A stretch of DNA of 64,000 nucleotides from Roseiconus nitratireducens (GCF_008629675.1 NZ_VWOX01000006.1:186001-250000), one strand, 5' to 3'; positions 1-8,588 are shown, numbered from the stretch's first letter. Made by a program: numbers and translations. The notes: generated by a model not told the origin, from the sequence alone.

Positions 1-3000
1 GCTTCGGGCCAAGCGTTGGCTATTGCCCGCACAAATGCGGGCCTCCGCGTGACGACATCGAACGGATTCTCGATCAACGCATCGTCACTGGACGAGCCGT
101 CATTACTCTGCTGCAAACTTGCGGAAGCGGCCGCCGACTCAAAGATTCTGACGTTGGAAAAGTAAGACTCCGCGTCGGGGTTCGAGACGTCGTGGTCGTT
201 TCCGAAGAACAGTGTGCCAAACGTACCTGTGTAAAACTGCCCGATCGGAATTCGGTACGCTTTCCAATCCGGTGCCGAGTCACCGTAGTCCCGGTAATCT
301 CGGTTGCCCCAGTTCTGCGTTCCATAAACTGAGAACGCATAGTTTTGTGACAAATTGGAATCCGTGTCTAATCCGATCGTGTGGATATCCCCGATTGAAG
401 TGCTGCGGAAATCGAACTCCAAGATCGTATCCGGCGTGACTTCATACGCGAACGCGATTTGTTTCCACGTATTGCCCGTCAAATGGAGCGTCGCTCCACC
501 GTCGGCAACCTCTGCATTCCCCCCTTTATCCTGGGAAGGTCCGGCGTAGGAACCAACGTCGTATTGGCGGAAGTCGATTCCAGGCGAGTTCCCTAACACC
601 TGAACCGTGACTACCGCGGTTGCATCGCTACCCGGCGTGCCATCGTTCACGGTGTAGCTAAACGTCTCGTTGCCGGTGAAGCCTGCGGCAGGAGTGTACT
701 GCAACTGTTGATCACTCGTGATCGTCACCGAGCCTCCGGCCGAGCCGTTCGTCACTGAGGAAATCGTCAACGACTCGCCAGAATCCGGAGCCGTGGTGTC
801 ATTGCCGAGAACATCCATCAGATTGCCGGAACTGTTCTGCAACACATCGAAAGCATCATTCTGGGCAATGGGTGCATCATTTGTCGCGCGGACGTCAATC
901 GTGACCGTTGCGGTTCCGACCGGCTCAACACCGCCATCGCTGATCGAGTACGTGAACGTTTCTCGCCCAAAGAAGTTGGGCGCGGGTTCGTAGCTAACCA
1001 AGGTTTGATTGACGATCTGAATCGAACCACCAGCCGACCCCTGGCCTACGGACGCCACACTCAATGTTGATCCGGGTTCGGCCTGGTCGTTGGCAAGTAC
1101 ATCCAAATTGACTGGCCCACCGTCTTCATCGACGGCGAATGCGTCATCGATGGCTGATGACCCCTGACTGACGCTTCCTTCTTCGTACACTCGAACATTA
1201 GCGAAAAAAGATTCGCCATCAGCACCGGAGACGTCGTGATCGTTTCCGAAGAACAGGGTGTCAAATGCTCCGGTGTAATACTGGCCGACCGGGATTTGAT
1301 AATGCTTCCAACCCGGCGCTGAACTCCGGTAGTCGCGAAAATCTCTGATTCCCCAAGCTTGTGTACCGTAAAGCGTCAGACCTTGTTGTTCGGAAAGTCC
1401 CAGGTCTTGATCAAAACCGATCGTATGAATTTCACCTTCGGACGGACTGCGGAAGTCAAACTCCAGAATCGTATCGGGCGTGACCTGGTAAGAATAGCGA
1501 ATCTGTTTCCAGGTGTTCCCTGTCAAATGAAGGGTGTAACCGCCATCCTCCACGGCAGCGATGCCGCCGGCGTCTTGAGATCCGGCATACGATCCAATCG
1601 AGTAGTCAGCAAAATTGATTCCCTGCGTATTATCCAACCTGGGAGCCACGGTGACGGTGACCGTCGCAGTGGCATTGCTTCCCGGGGTACCGTCGTTCAC
1701 GGTGTAGGTAAACGTTTCGGTTCCTGAAAAGTTTGCTGCAGGTTGGTAGTCGATCGACGATCCGCCAGAAATGGATACTGAGCCGCCGGCCGACGTCGCG
1801 CCCAACGACACGATGGTTAAGGTCTCGCCAGCCTCAGTCGTGTCGTTGTTCAGAACATCCAGATTCGTGACGCCACTGCCTTCGTTGACTTCGAATGTAT
1901 CATCAGTGGCGACCGGTGCGTCATTCTGCGAAGCGACACTGATCGTGACGGTCGCGGTGGCATTGCTTCCTGGGGTGCCATCGTTGACCGTGTACGTAAA
2001 CGTTTCGGTGCCGAAGAAATCTACGGCCGGTTGGTAGTCAATCGATGATCCGCCAACAATGGACACCGAGCCGCCGGCCGAAACGGCGTTCAGCGACACG
2101 ATCGTCAGCGTTTCGCCAGCCTCAGTGGTGTCGTTGCTCAACACAGCCAGATTCGTGACGCCGCTGTCTTCATTGACCGAAAACGCGTCGTCGTTCGCGA
2201 CGGGTGCGTCATTCTGCGGAGCAACATTGATCGTGACCGTGGCGGTAGCATTGCTTCCCGGAGTTCCGTCGTTGATGGTGTAGGTGAAAGTCTCCGTACC
2301 AAAGAAATTGGCTGCCGGCTGGTAGTTGACTGACGCTCCACCGAGGATGGAAACGGATCCGCCGGCCGAGGTGTTGCCCAGCGACACGATCGTCAACGTC
2401 TCACCAGACTCGGTTTCGTCGTTGCTCAGAACATCTAGGTTGGTGATTCCACTGTCTTCATTGACCGAATACGAATCACCCACGGCCGTCGGTGGCTGGT
2501 TGACAGCGCCCGCTTCGTAAATGTTGACGTTGCTGAAGACTGACTCTCCATCGGCGTTGGAAACATCGTGATCGTTTCCGAAGAACAGCGTGATGAATCT
2601 GCCCGTGTAGAACTGGCCGACGGGAATTGTGTATCGCTTCCATTCCGGTGCCGAGGCGGCATAGTCGTTGAAGTCGCGGATTCCCCAAGACTGAGTACCG
2701 TAGAGTTGGAAGCCATACTCAGGTGAGAGTCCCAGGTCGACGTCAAATCCAATGGTATGGACTTCGCCCTGAGCTGTGCTGCGAAAGTCGAACTCCAGCA
2801 CGGTGTCCGCAGTGACTTCGTAGTCGAAAGCAATCTGTTTCCAGGTGTTGCCGGTCAGATGAAGAGTCGAACCGCCGTCTTCGACGACTGCCGATCCACC
2901 GGCGTCTTGCGATCCGGCATAGGAACGGATCTCGTAGGACGAAAAATCGATACCCGGGAGCGCGTCTCGAACCGTCACCGTCACGGTTGCGATGTCATTG

Positions 3001-4892
3001 CTTCCGGCGGTCCCGTCGTTGATCGTGTAGGTGAAGGACTCTTGTCCCAGGAATCCCGGTGCCGGGGTGTAGCGGATTTCCTGACCACCATTGATCGACA
3101 GGCTGCCGCCCGCCGAACCGCTGCTGACCGACGTGACCGTCAGCGATTCACCCGCATCCGGTGCGATCGAGTCATTGGCAAGGACATTCAACGAATTGTT
3201 CGAGCTGTTGGTCAGCACGTTGAACGAATCGTTCGACGCGGTCGGCGCGTCGTTGACCGGGGCGACATTCACGGTCACGGTCGCCGTGCCCACGTTTCCG
3301 GTCCCACCGTCGGTGACTGCGTAAGTGAAGGTTTCTTGGCCAAAGAAGTTGTCCGCCGGTCGGTAGTCAATTGCAGTGCCGCCGACGATGCTGACGCTGC
3401 CTCCGGATGATCCCTGGCTGACCGAGTTGATCGTCAACGTTTCTCCCGGATCCGCGGAATCGTTGGCTAAGACGTCCACCCGGACCGTCCCACCATCTTC
3501 CACCGCGTTGAAGCTGTCGTCATTGGCCAGCACTGAAACGATAGAACCGCTGAGTGTGTATGACCCCAGACTGCCATAGTCGCTGTAGCCTCCGGAAGTC
3601 GGATCACCCTGCCCGACCCCGGTCACCTGAACAAAGTATTGGCCCGCCGCCAGATTTGCTGCCAGGTTTGCTGCGATCGAGCCGATCGGATTGGACGCAA
3701 CGATCAGAGATCCCGCAGCGTCAAACAGCGACGCGGCGATATCCAGGTTCGGTCCGTAGGCAGTCGGATCAATGTTCAGATTCAAGGCGCCGGCAGCGGT
3801 TGAAAATGTGAACATGTCGAAATCATCGTTTCGCTCGATGATTCCAGTCGCGGAGATCCCCTCCGCTCCGATGGCCACCGACGTGGCTCCGGAGAGCGAG
3901 TCGCCGTGGTCGTCGGCACGGTAGCTAAACCCGTTTCGCGTGGTGATGATTGCCAGATCGTCTTCCGTGTTGCTGGCGTTGTTGTATTCCCCGCGGCTCC
4001 ACTGGGTCAGCGACTTGTAGTAGCTGTTGCCCATGATCGGGGCCCAACCGGTCGCGCCGCTGCCATAGCCGGCGAAATACTCTTCCGAAGGTGAGTTGCG
4101 GCCGTCGTGATTCAGCCCCAGCGTGTGGCCGGCTTCATGGCTGATCGCTTCGGCGGTGTACTTTTCATTGCCGTTGCCCAGATTGTTCTCGAAGACAAAC
4201 GCCGGGCTGTCGCTGCTCCAGTTGAACGATCCCACGTAGGCGACACCGCCGCCACCTCCGAACCAGGAATTGCTGCCGCCGACAACAACGCGCACGCCCC
4301 ACTCGTTGTCCTTGGATCCGGACTTGATCAGCCGGTCCGTCGATGGTTCCTCCGTCGTCACGTTGACGTCGAACGGTAAGAAATCCTCCGCGACGCGTCG
4401 CCAGATCGCTTGAATCCGAGTCAGCTCCGAATCGGCAAAAGAATCGTCGCCGGTGAACCCATAGGCCGGCGTGACGATGTCAGCTCCGCCGTTGAAGGAA
4501 CTGTTCCAAATCGTTCCGGAGGTCGTGTGGCCGTCAAAGTCCAGATAGATGGTTTGCGCGGCGCCTGGATTGCTGTGCAGTTGAAAGGTTTGATCCAGGC
4601 TGGTCGTCGCACCCAGGTTTCCGGTATCGGAGTTGGTTTGACTGGGGCCGACCGGTTCGGGAAGCACGTGATAGACGTTGCCCTGCGAATCCTTGTGGTA
4701 ATCGCTGTCTTCGTGGCTTGGGTGGTCCGGAACGTCCAATCGATCAGGAATCGATGGGGTGATCGGGTTGGCGCTCAGCAGGGCACGCGTTTCCAGTCGT
4801 TCGACAAGAATTCGGCGTTTGTTGCGTCGCCGGAATGAGGAAGAGGATTTAGAACGACGGGCTCCTGCCGGATGATTCCTGAACTCGTTCAT
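1..4892 (-). CDS. Giant secreted metalloprotease/adhesin, 3' end outside window
   Basis: At least 1630 codons are open on the minus strand with no stop before the window edge, so the C-terminus is missing. The N-terminus has a basic stretch followed by LETRALLSA, the planctomycete LEPR-XLL-type export motif. A zinc-protease motif HEAGHTLGLNHD (first His about residue 252) marks a metzincin-like domain. Next comes a PPC-like beta domain (about residues 330-440). The rest is about seven Big_9/cadherin-like repeats of about 95 residues (pattern DVLANDS...FTYTVNDG) interleaved with three copies of a roughly 147-residue module. Start chosen at the ATG at 4892; an in-frame GTG at 4904 is possible, and no strong ribosome site decides. 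A c-di-GMP riboswitch lies in the leader. Likely a surface or matrix protein; the substrate is unknown. Confidence 0.85.
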   Translation of the reverse strand, partial: MNEFRNHPAGARRSKSSSSFRRRNKRRILVERLETRALLSANPITPSIPDRLDVPDHPSHEDSDYHKDSQGNVYHVLPEPVGPSQTNSDTGNLGATTSLDQTFQLHSNPGAAQTIYLDFDGHTTSGTIWNSSFNGGADIVTPAYGFTGDDSFADSELTRIQAIWRRVAEDFLPFDVNVTTEEPSTDRLIKSGSKDNEWGVRVVVGGSNSWFGGGGGVAYVGSFNWSSDSPAFVFENNLGNGNEKYTAEAISHEAGHTLGLNHDGRNSPSEEYFAGYGSGATGWAPIMGNSYYKSLTQWSRGEYNNASNTEDDLAIITTRNGFSYRADDHGDSLSGATSVAIGAEGISATGIIERNDDFDMFTFSTAAGALNLNIDPTAYGPNLDIAASLFDAAGSLIVASNPIGSIAANLAANLAAGQYFVQVTGVGQGDPTSGGYSDYGSLGSYTLSGSIVSVLANDDSFNAVEDGGTVRVDVLANDSADPGETLTINSVSQGSSGGSVSIVGGTAIDYRPADNFFGQETFTYAVTDGGTGNVGTATVTVNVAPVNDAPTASNDSFNVLTNSSNNSLNVLANDSIAPDAGESLTVTSVSSGSAGGSLSINGGQEIRYTPAPGFLGQESFTYTINDGTAGSNDIATVTVTVRDALPGIDFSSYEIRSYAGSQDAGGSAVVEDGGSTLHLTGNTWKQIAFDYEVTADTVLEFDFRSTAQGEVHTIGFDVDLGLSPEYGFQLYGTQSWGIRDFNDYAASAPEWKRYTIPVGQFYTGRFITLFFGNDHDVSNADGESVFSNVNIYEAGAVNQPPTAVGDSYSVNEDSGITNLDVLSNDETESGETLTIVSLGNTSAGGSVSILGGASVNYQPAANFFGTETFTYTINDGTPGSNATATVTINVAPQNDAPVANDDAFSVNEDSGVTNLAVLSNDTTEAGETLTIVSLNAVSAGGSVSIVGGSSIDYQPAVDFFGTETFTYTVNDGTPGSNATATVTISVASQNDAPVATDDTFEVNEGSGVTNLDVLNNDTTEAGETLTIVSLGATSAGGSVSISGGSSIDYQPAANFSGTETFTYTVNDGTPGSNATATVTVTVAPRLDNTQGINFADYSIGSYAGSQDAGGIAAVEDGGYTLHLTGNTWKQIRYSYQVTPDTILEFDFRSPSEGEIHTIGFDQDLGLSEQQGLTLYGTQAWGIRDFRDYRSSAPGWKHYQIPVGQYYTGAFDTLFFGNDHDVSGADGESFFANVRVYEEGSVSQGSSAIDDAFAVDEDGGPVNLDVLANDQAEPGSTLSVASVGQGSAGGSIQIVNQTLVSYEPAPNFFGRETFTYSISDGGVEPVGTATVTIDVRATNDAPIAQNDAFDVLQNSSGNLMDVLGNDTTAPDSGESLTISSVTNGSAGGSVTITSDQQLQYTPAAGFTGNETFSYTVNDGTPGSDATAVVTVQVLGNSPGIDFRQYDVGSYAGPSQDKGGNAEVADGGATLHLTGNTWKQIAFAYEVTPDTILEFDFRSTSIGDIHTIGLDTDSNLSQNYAFSVYGTQNWGNRDYRDYGDSAPDWKAYRIPIGQFYTGTFGTLFFGNDHDVSNPDAESYFSNVRIFESAAASASLQQSNDGSSSDDALIENPFDVVTRRPAFVRAIANAWPE
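137..581 (-). repeat. Protein module copy 3 in giant surface protein
   Basis: Third copy of the module. It keeps LHLTGNTWKQI, LEFDFRS, YGTQNWG and FFGNDHDVS and is the most diverged of the three (HTIGLDTD instead of HTIGFD.D). The reading frame continues past it to the window edge. Confidence 0.75.
1180..1622 (-). repeat. Protein module copy 2 in giant surface protein
   Basis: Second copy of the same module, with the same LHLTGNTWKQI, LEFDFRS, HTIGFD and FFGNDHDVSGADGES landmarks. It is separated from copy 1 by three Big_9/cadherin-like repeats and from copy 3 by two. Confidence 0.75.
1640..2500 (-). repeat. Three tandem Big_9/cadherin-like repeats, about 290 bp each
   Basis: Three consecutive repeats read like VNEDSG.TNLDVL.NDTTEAGE, then LTIVSL, SAGGSVSI.GG, YQPA..F.GTETFTYT and NDGTPGSNATATVT. 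Conservation extends to the DNA: alternative reading frames are also nearly identical between copies, so the duplication looks recent or homogenised. More diverged relatives lie at about 2960-3540 and 590-1170. Confidence 0.8.
2513..2954 (-). repeat. Protein module copy 1 (about 147 residues) in giant surface protein
   Basis: First copy, in protein order, of a module that starts GIDF..Y and ends FFGNDHDVS..DGES.FSNV. Shared hallmarks are QDAGG, DGG.TLHLTGNTWKQI, LEFDFRS, HTIG.D.D and YGTQ.WG. It looks like a beta-sandwich, possibly carbohydrate-binding, but I do not recognise the family. Confidence 0.75.
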
Positions 4893-5017
4893 GCGGTCAA
4901 TCACAATGCGGTTGACGGGAAAGGGATAATCTCGAGCTCCGCCGGCATTCGAGAACGCCGTCGCAGACCCGGGAGACTTGCCCCTCGACGCGGGAAATAA
5001 CAGAGAGAAGGAAGGAA

Positions 5018-5043
5018 GACTAGGCCGGTTTTGCGGCCTAGTC
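5018..5043 (-). terminator. Terminator-like hairpin in the leader of the giant gene
   Basis: A perfect 10-bp stem (GACTAGGCCG/CGGCCTAGTC) with a 6-nt loop. On the minus strand it is followed by a pyrimidine tract, TTCCTTCCTTCTCTC, which is a poor U-tract. It lies about 125 nt upstream of the giant gene's start and downstream of the riboswitch aptamer. It could be the expression platform or an upstream terminator. Confidence 0.5.
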
Positions 5044-5456
5044 TGATTCGATCGGTTGTGCGCCGCAATGCCCACCTGGTGGGCTGATCCAGCACAGCCG
5101 AGTGGGATCTAGGCGAAATAGGCAAACGTCAGTGTTCAATTGATCACAGCCGGCGCGCAGGCGTTGCACAAAACACCGAACGCCAAAATCACGTCGTGCA
5201 GTCGTGTGGGCACGCGGCGAAACAGACGCGAATGAACGGAGCGGCCAGGTTCTTTGGCAATCCTGCCAAGATCGAGGAACGCTGCCTAACCGCGACCTAG
5301 GATTGACCGTCCGAAGCATTCGGAGCGGCGGGAAGCCATGCCGACGGATGGAGAAAGTCGGCGGAGAGCGTAGACGGAGGGCGCATGGGTCAGTTCCCCT
5401 GAAACCAATGGAGTGGGTAGCAAAAGACGCTCCGCACGATCACTCGATCTCGTCCC

Positions 5457-5535
5457 TTCGGCGGTCTGGCGATCCGTCTGAGGACGGACCCATGACTTTG
5501 CGTCCCGAGCTTACGCCCGGTTTGCCTTTATCGGT
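5457..5535 (-). promoter_or_regulatory. Cyclic di-GMP-I (GEMM-I) riboswitch aptamer
   Basis: On the minus strand the order and spacing match GEMM-I. GGCAAACC (5519-5526) is followed by a short stem with a GTAA (GNRA) tetraloop, then GGGACGCAAAGTC (5494-5506), whose last three bases can pair with the first GGC. Next is a second hairpin (5471-5490, GGTCCGTC/GACGGATC), then ATCGCCAGACC. These are the core conserved elements of the family. The outer P1 helix is not obvious. The downstream gene on this strand is the giant surface protein at 4892, a typical kind of target for this riboswitch. Confidence 0.82.
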
Positions 5536-5567
5536 GGCGATAATGAGGGGAACTGAAACGGTTTAGA

Positions 5568-5596
5568 GTGCGGCGGTTGCTAGAACGATATGTCAA
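5568..5596 (-). promoter_or_regulatory. Possible sigma-70-type promoter upstream of the riboswitch
   Basis: A perfect -35 hexamer TTGACA lies on the minus strand at 5591-5596. At 17-nt spacing the -10 position (5568-5573) reads CACTCT, a poor match. Transcription from here would start about 30 nt before the aptamer, which fits, but the -10 is weak. Confidence 0.35.
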
Positions 5597-5756
5597 GCAA
5601 TACCAGGAATGCCGAATTATCTACTCACTCCAGGCAATCGCACCTACGACTAGGCCGGTCATAACGGCATTTTGGGTTTTCCGTCTGGACTGCGAACCAT
5701 CAACCCACCCAGTCTCTAATGCTTTCTCGCAGAAATTGAGATGAGCGTCCCGCGTC

Positions 5757-5794
5757 AAAAGAAAAACGCGATGGCCCAAGCGACCACCGCGTTT
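5757..5794 (-). terminator. Rho-independent terminator of the PEP-CTERM gene
   Basis: On the minus strand AAACGCG...TGG pairs with CCA...CGCGTTT (5764-5794), followed directly by TTTTTCTTTTG. It lies about 60 nt after the stop codon of the PEP-CTERM gene. Confidence 0.7.
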
Positions 5795-5856
5795 ACATTT
5801 CCAATCGATATATAGCCGTCAAGCAATTTTGGAAAACTTGACTACGCCAGCAGGCA

Positions 5857-6606
5857 CTATTCTCGCCGTCGCCGTCGCCCCGCGGCAAACACAGCGAGAC
5901 AACCAAACACTGCGAGCGAACTGGGCTCCGGAACGGGATCCGGAGCGGGTGTCACCTTTGCGTAGTCCCCGAAAACGAACCCGCTTGTTTGCACTCCAAC
6001 GATTCCTTGGATGTGAGCACCAAGTTGCCCACTATCTTCCGCGCCGCTAGTGGATTCTGCATTCAAGAAGATGTCTTCGTTCCAAACGCCACCACCATTG
6101 ATCGTCGAAGTAAACTTGAGAGGCGTAAGAACGTTCACTGGGTTATTCCCACCGCCTGGAGCATCCGCCGCCGCAAAATCAAAGGAAATCTGACCACCAC
6201 CAGCACCAGGGTTGCCAGTGTAACTTTTCGTGATAGTCCAACCGGCAGGTTGGCTCACCAAAAAGTCGATGTCGTTGATGTCAATGTCATCACTGAGGTT
6301 GGCATAGAACGACCCGATCTTAATTCGTTCTGGCACGTCACCCATGCTGTCAACCGGGCCCACGATGCTCACCATCCAGTTAGCAATATTAGTTCCATCA
6401 ACCCAATCTATCGCAACATCAACTTGCAAGTTCGCGACTTCAGCACCGGGATCACTCTGATACCTGGCATCCCCGGTTAGCGTTGCGCCCATCATACCAG
6501 CTACCGCGGATTGCGACGCAAAAACGACAACCGCCGCAACGGTGAAAGGCACAAGAACAGCGGCGAAACTCGACCGTTCAATGCCTCTATTTAAAATTGA
6601 TCTCAT
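5857..6606 (-). CDS. PEP-CTERM sorting domain protein
   Basis: Secreted protein of 249 residues. The N-terminus has a signal peptide with a hydrophobic core (AVLVPFTVAAVVVFA) ending near SAVAG. The C-terminus has the tripartite PEP-CTERM signal: VPEPSSLAVFG, a hydrophobic helix and the basic tail GRRRRRE. Proteins of this class are processed by an exosortase and usually go to the outer surface or exopolysaccharide matrix. The middle has no domain I recognise. The start is set at the ATG at 6606 because GGGAG sits six bases upstream; an in-frame GTG at 6627 lacks such a site. A terminator follows the gene at 5757-5794. Confidence 0.88.
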   Translation of the reverse strand: MRSILNRGIERSSFAAVLVPFTVAAVVVFASQSAVAGMMGATLTGDARYQSDPGAEVANLQVDVAIDWVDGTNIANWMVSIVGPVDSMGDVPERIKIGSFYANLSDDIDINDIDFLVSQPAGWTITKSYTGNPGAGGGQISFDFAAADAPGGGNNPVNVLTPLKFTSTINGGGVWNEDIFLNAESTSGAEDSGQLGAHIQGIVGVQTSGFVFGDYAKVTPAPDPVPEPSSLAVFGCLAVFAAGRRRRRE

Positions 6607-6660
6607 TACATTCTCCCAACCACTCACTGTTAGTTTGTATTCGCGTACATCAAACGACCG

Positions 6661-7065
6661 TCAAACTGGCGGTAGGATAGGGATCTTCAACATCGTGTGA
6701 GGAACGCGATCAGGAGAACAAAGATCATCAAATCTTCGGACAAATTGGACCAAGGACGAATCCGGCAAGTTCCAGGAACTAGCTGGCGCTGCAACCAAGC
6801 ACATGTAAATAGTCGAAACTGAGCTGGAACTCATCGCCTTTTGCAGCCTCCAAGAATCCAGTGCGGGGGTGTCGTGATCTTTACCCGTTTGATCTTGAAC
6901 CTCTGTGCAAACGGTGGCTGAACTATCCGTGCGAGCAAACTCTTGATTGATTAACCCAGCAAACGCGTGACTTCCACACGCTGCCGAAATCAATAACGTG
7001 AAGCAGAGCGACTGACAGTGGACGAAGGACGACACTGGACAAACCCGCATTAAACGCCTGATCAC
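6661..7065 (-). CDS. Small secreted hypothetical protein
   Basis: A 134-residue frame 54 nt upstream of the PEP-CTERM gene and on the same strand. A hydrophobic segment (LCFTLLISAACGSHAFAG) looks like a signal peptide cleaved after AFA. The mature part is Ser/Asp-rich with no domain I recognise. The first possible start is GTG at 7065; an ATG at 7050 is equally plausible. Codon use is less GC-biased than in neighbours. It could be a real orphan gene or a chance ORF; the signal peptide and the position favour a gene. Confidence 0.5.
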   Translation of the reverse strand: MIRRLMRVCPVSSFVHCQSLCFTLLISAACGSHAFAGLINQEFARTDSSATVCTEVQDQTGKDHDTPALDSWRLQKAMSSSSVSTIYMCLVAAPASSWNLPDSSLVQFVRRFDDLCSPDRVPHTMLKIPILPPV

Positions 7066-7154
7066 CCCCCAGCCCTCAAGTTAGCTTTGCCGGGGGGGGC
7101 AAGCAAGGTCCTGCAGACGAGAATCTTGAAATTATTGTTGATGGCCACCGAGCG

Positions 7155-7182
7155 AAAAAACGTCCAGTTTCCGAAAGAAACT
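7155..7182 (-). terminator. Putative terminator of the DUF1592-DUF1552 operon
   Basis: On the minus strand AGTTTC-TTTCG-GAAACT forms a 6-bp hairpin, followed after six bases by a run of six T residues. It lies about 50 nt after the DUF1552 stop codon. Confidence 0.45.
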
Positions 7183-7229
7183 TTGGTTCCGGGGAGATTA
7201 TTCGGGTACCGGTGCAGTGAAATGCGAGC

Positions 7230-8498
7230 CTAATCGACTCTGACGAACCCCAGAAGCGTGGACTCTCCGCTCGCGAAAGTGTCGGTTTCCAGCCCCAGAT
7301 GATGGAGATAGCTGACCAGCAGGTTGCATAGCGGCGGCGAGTCGGCGGGGTCGAAGGCGAGGTGCTGGCCGTGGCGGAAATGGCCTCCGGCGGCGATGAT
7401 CGGCAGGTTTTGGTTGCTGTGGCTCGACGCATTGCCGAGGTTCGATCCGAGCAGGATCGCGGTTTGGTCCAGCAGTGAATGCTCGCCCTCATGGACGTCC
7501 TCCAGCTTTTGCAGCAACTCGCCGAATAGCCGTATCTCTTCCAGCTCGATGATCGCGAGCATCTCGATTTTTCCCGGGTCCCGCCCGTGGTGGCTGAGGT
7601 TGTGCCAGCCGTCGTCGACGCCGTTGAGCGAAACCACCTCGTTGCCTCCCGGTCCGGCCAGCGTGATCAGCCGCGTGGAATCGGACTGCAGGGCCAAAAA
7701 GATCAGGTCGTACATCAGTTGCATCCGGCCGGTGAAGTTCGCCCGGTCGGTGATATCGTCCGGCGGCTCCCGGTCGACCTTCGGTTTGGGTCGCTGTGCC
7801 CACTGCTCCGCAGATACCAGCCGCTTCTCCAGGTCGCGAACGCTGGTCATGTACTGGTCCAGCGTCCGGATGTCCGCCCGACCGGCTCGCCGGGCCACAC
7901 GGTGGGTTTGATCCAGCACCAGGTCCATGATGCTTTGGCCGTCTTCGATCCGCCGCATGTGAGCGGCCTTTTCGGCATCGGAACCGTCTAAGAACAGCTT
8001 CGCGAACAATTTCGACGGCCGTGATTCCGCCGGAATCTGGACGCCGGATCGCGTGTAAGAAAGGCTGGAGCGATCGGCCGCCAAGGTCAGCGATGCAAAC
8101 CGGGTCTTGTAGCCGATCTGTTCGGCGGCGAGCTGGTCGACGGAGATGGTGTTCTGAAAGCTGGGCTGCCCCGGGTGCGGCGCCCCCGTCAGGAAACTCT
8201 TTTCCGCACTGTGCCCGCCGTCCACGTCCGGATGCATCAGTCCGGAGATGACCGTGAACTTCTCGCGCAGGTGCTGCAGCGGCTCGAGGTAACGAGTGAC
8301 CTCATAGTCCCTGCCGGCCGTCTTGGGAAACAGGTGTGGGGTATGGATGCCCAATGGCGAATTGATCGCCAACATCCGTCGGATGTCGGGCGTTGCTGAA
8401 TCATTCGCGGTGGCCCCGCGTCCCGATTCGAACACTGGCAAGGCGAAAGCGATCCCGGCGGAACGCAGGATAGATCGTCGTCGCAGTCTTGGAAGCAT
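7230..8498 (-). CDS. DUF1552 family exported protein
   Basis: A 422-residue protein of the DUF1552 family, common in planctomycetes and related bacteria. The N-terminus (RRRSILRSAGIAFALP) resembles a twin-arginine signal, so export as a folded protein is likely. Recognisable stretches are GLMHPDVDGGHSAE near residue 90 and TAILLGSNLGNAS.H near residue 355, the latter reminiscent of the alkaline phosphatase/sulfatase-like DUF1501 fold. It follows the DUF1592 protein gene after a 186-nt gap. Such pairs are thought to act on an unknown extracytoplasmic substrate; the reaction is unknown. Confidence 0.88.
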   Translation of the reverse strand: MLPRLRRRSILRSAGIAFALPVFESGRGATANDSATPDIRRMLAINSPLGIHTPHLFPKTAGRDYEVTRYLEPLQHLREKFTVISGLMHPDVDGGHSAEKSFLTGAPHPGQPSFQNTISVDQLAAEQIGYKTRFASLTLAADRSSLSYTRSGVQIPAESRPSKLFAKLFLDGSDAEKAAHMRRIEDGQSIMDLVLDQTHRVARRAGRADIRTLDQYMTSVRDLEKRLVSAEQWAQRPKPKVDREPPDDITDRANFTGRMQLMYDLIFLALQSDSTRLITLAGPGGNEVVSLNGVDDGWHNLSHHGRDPGKIEMLAIIELEEIRLFGELLQKLEDVHEGEHSLLDQTAILLGSNLGNASSHSNQNLPIIAAGGHFRHGQHLAFDPADSPPLCNLLVSYLHHLGLETDTFASGESTLLGFVRVD

Positions 8499-8588
8499 GG
8501 CGTGAGGCGGGGAGGATGGGAAGCGAAATCATTGAATTCGATGGGTGTCCATTCTATCAGCCGGTGAGCGACGGACCCGATCGCTGTC

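Larger units (their letters stand above)
4893..5756. other. Gene-free leader/intergenic region
   Basis: No convincing protein gene. The short ORFs on both strands lack domains, signal peptides or ribosome sites. The region holds the riboswitch, its possible promoter, the hairpin at 5018-5043 and a 9-bp inverted repeat (CAGTTCCCC at 5391-5399, GGGGAACTG at 5549-5557) that brackets the aptamer. The 12-mer GACTAGGCCGGT occurs at 5018 and again at 5648. Confidence 0.6.

Noticed and set aside
2757..3410. A plus-strand ORF of 217 residues in the giant gene
   Set aside because: It is antisense to the Big_9 repeats of the giant protein, whose minus-strand frame is continuous over 4.9 kb.
5204..5566. 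A plus-strand ORF of 120 residues, considered as a transposon or intron remnant
   Set aside because: It has no domain, and its 3' part is the complement of the conserved riboswitch core, which explains the sequence better.
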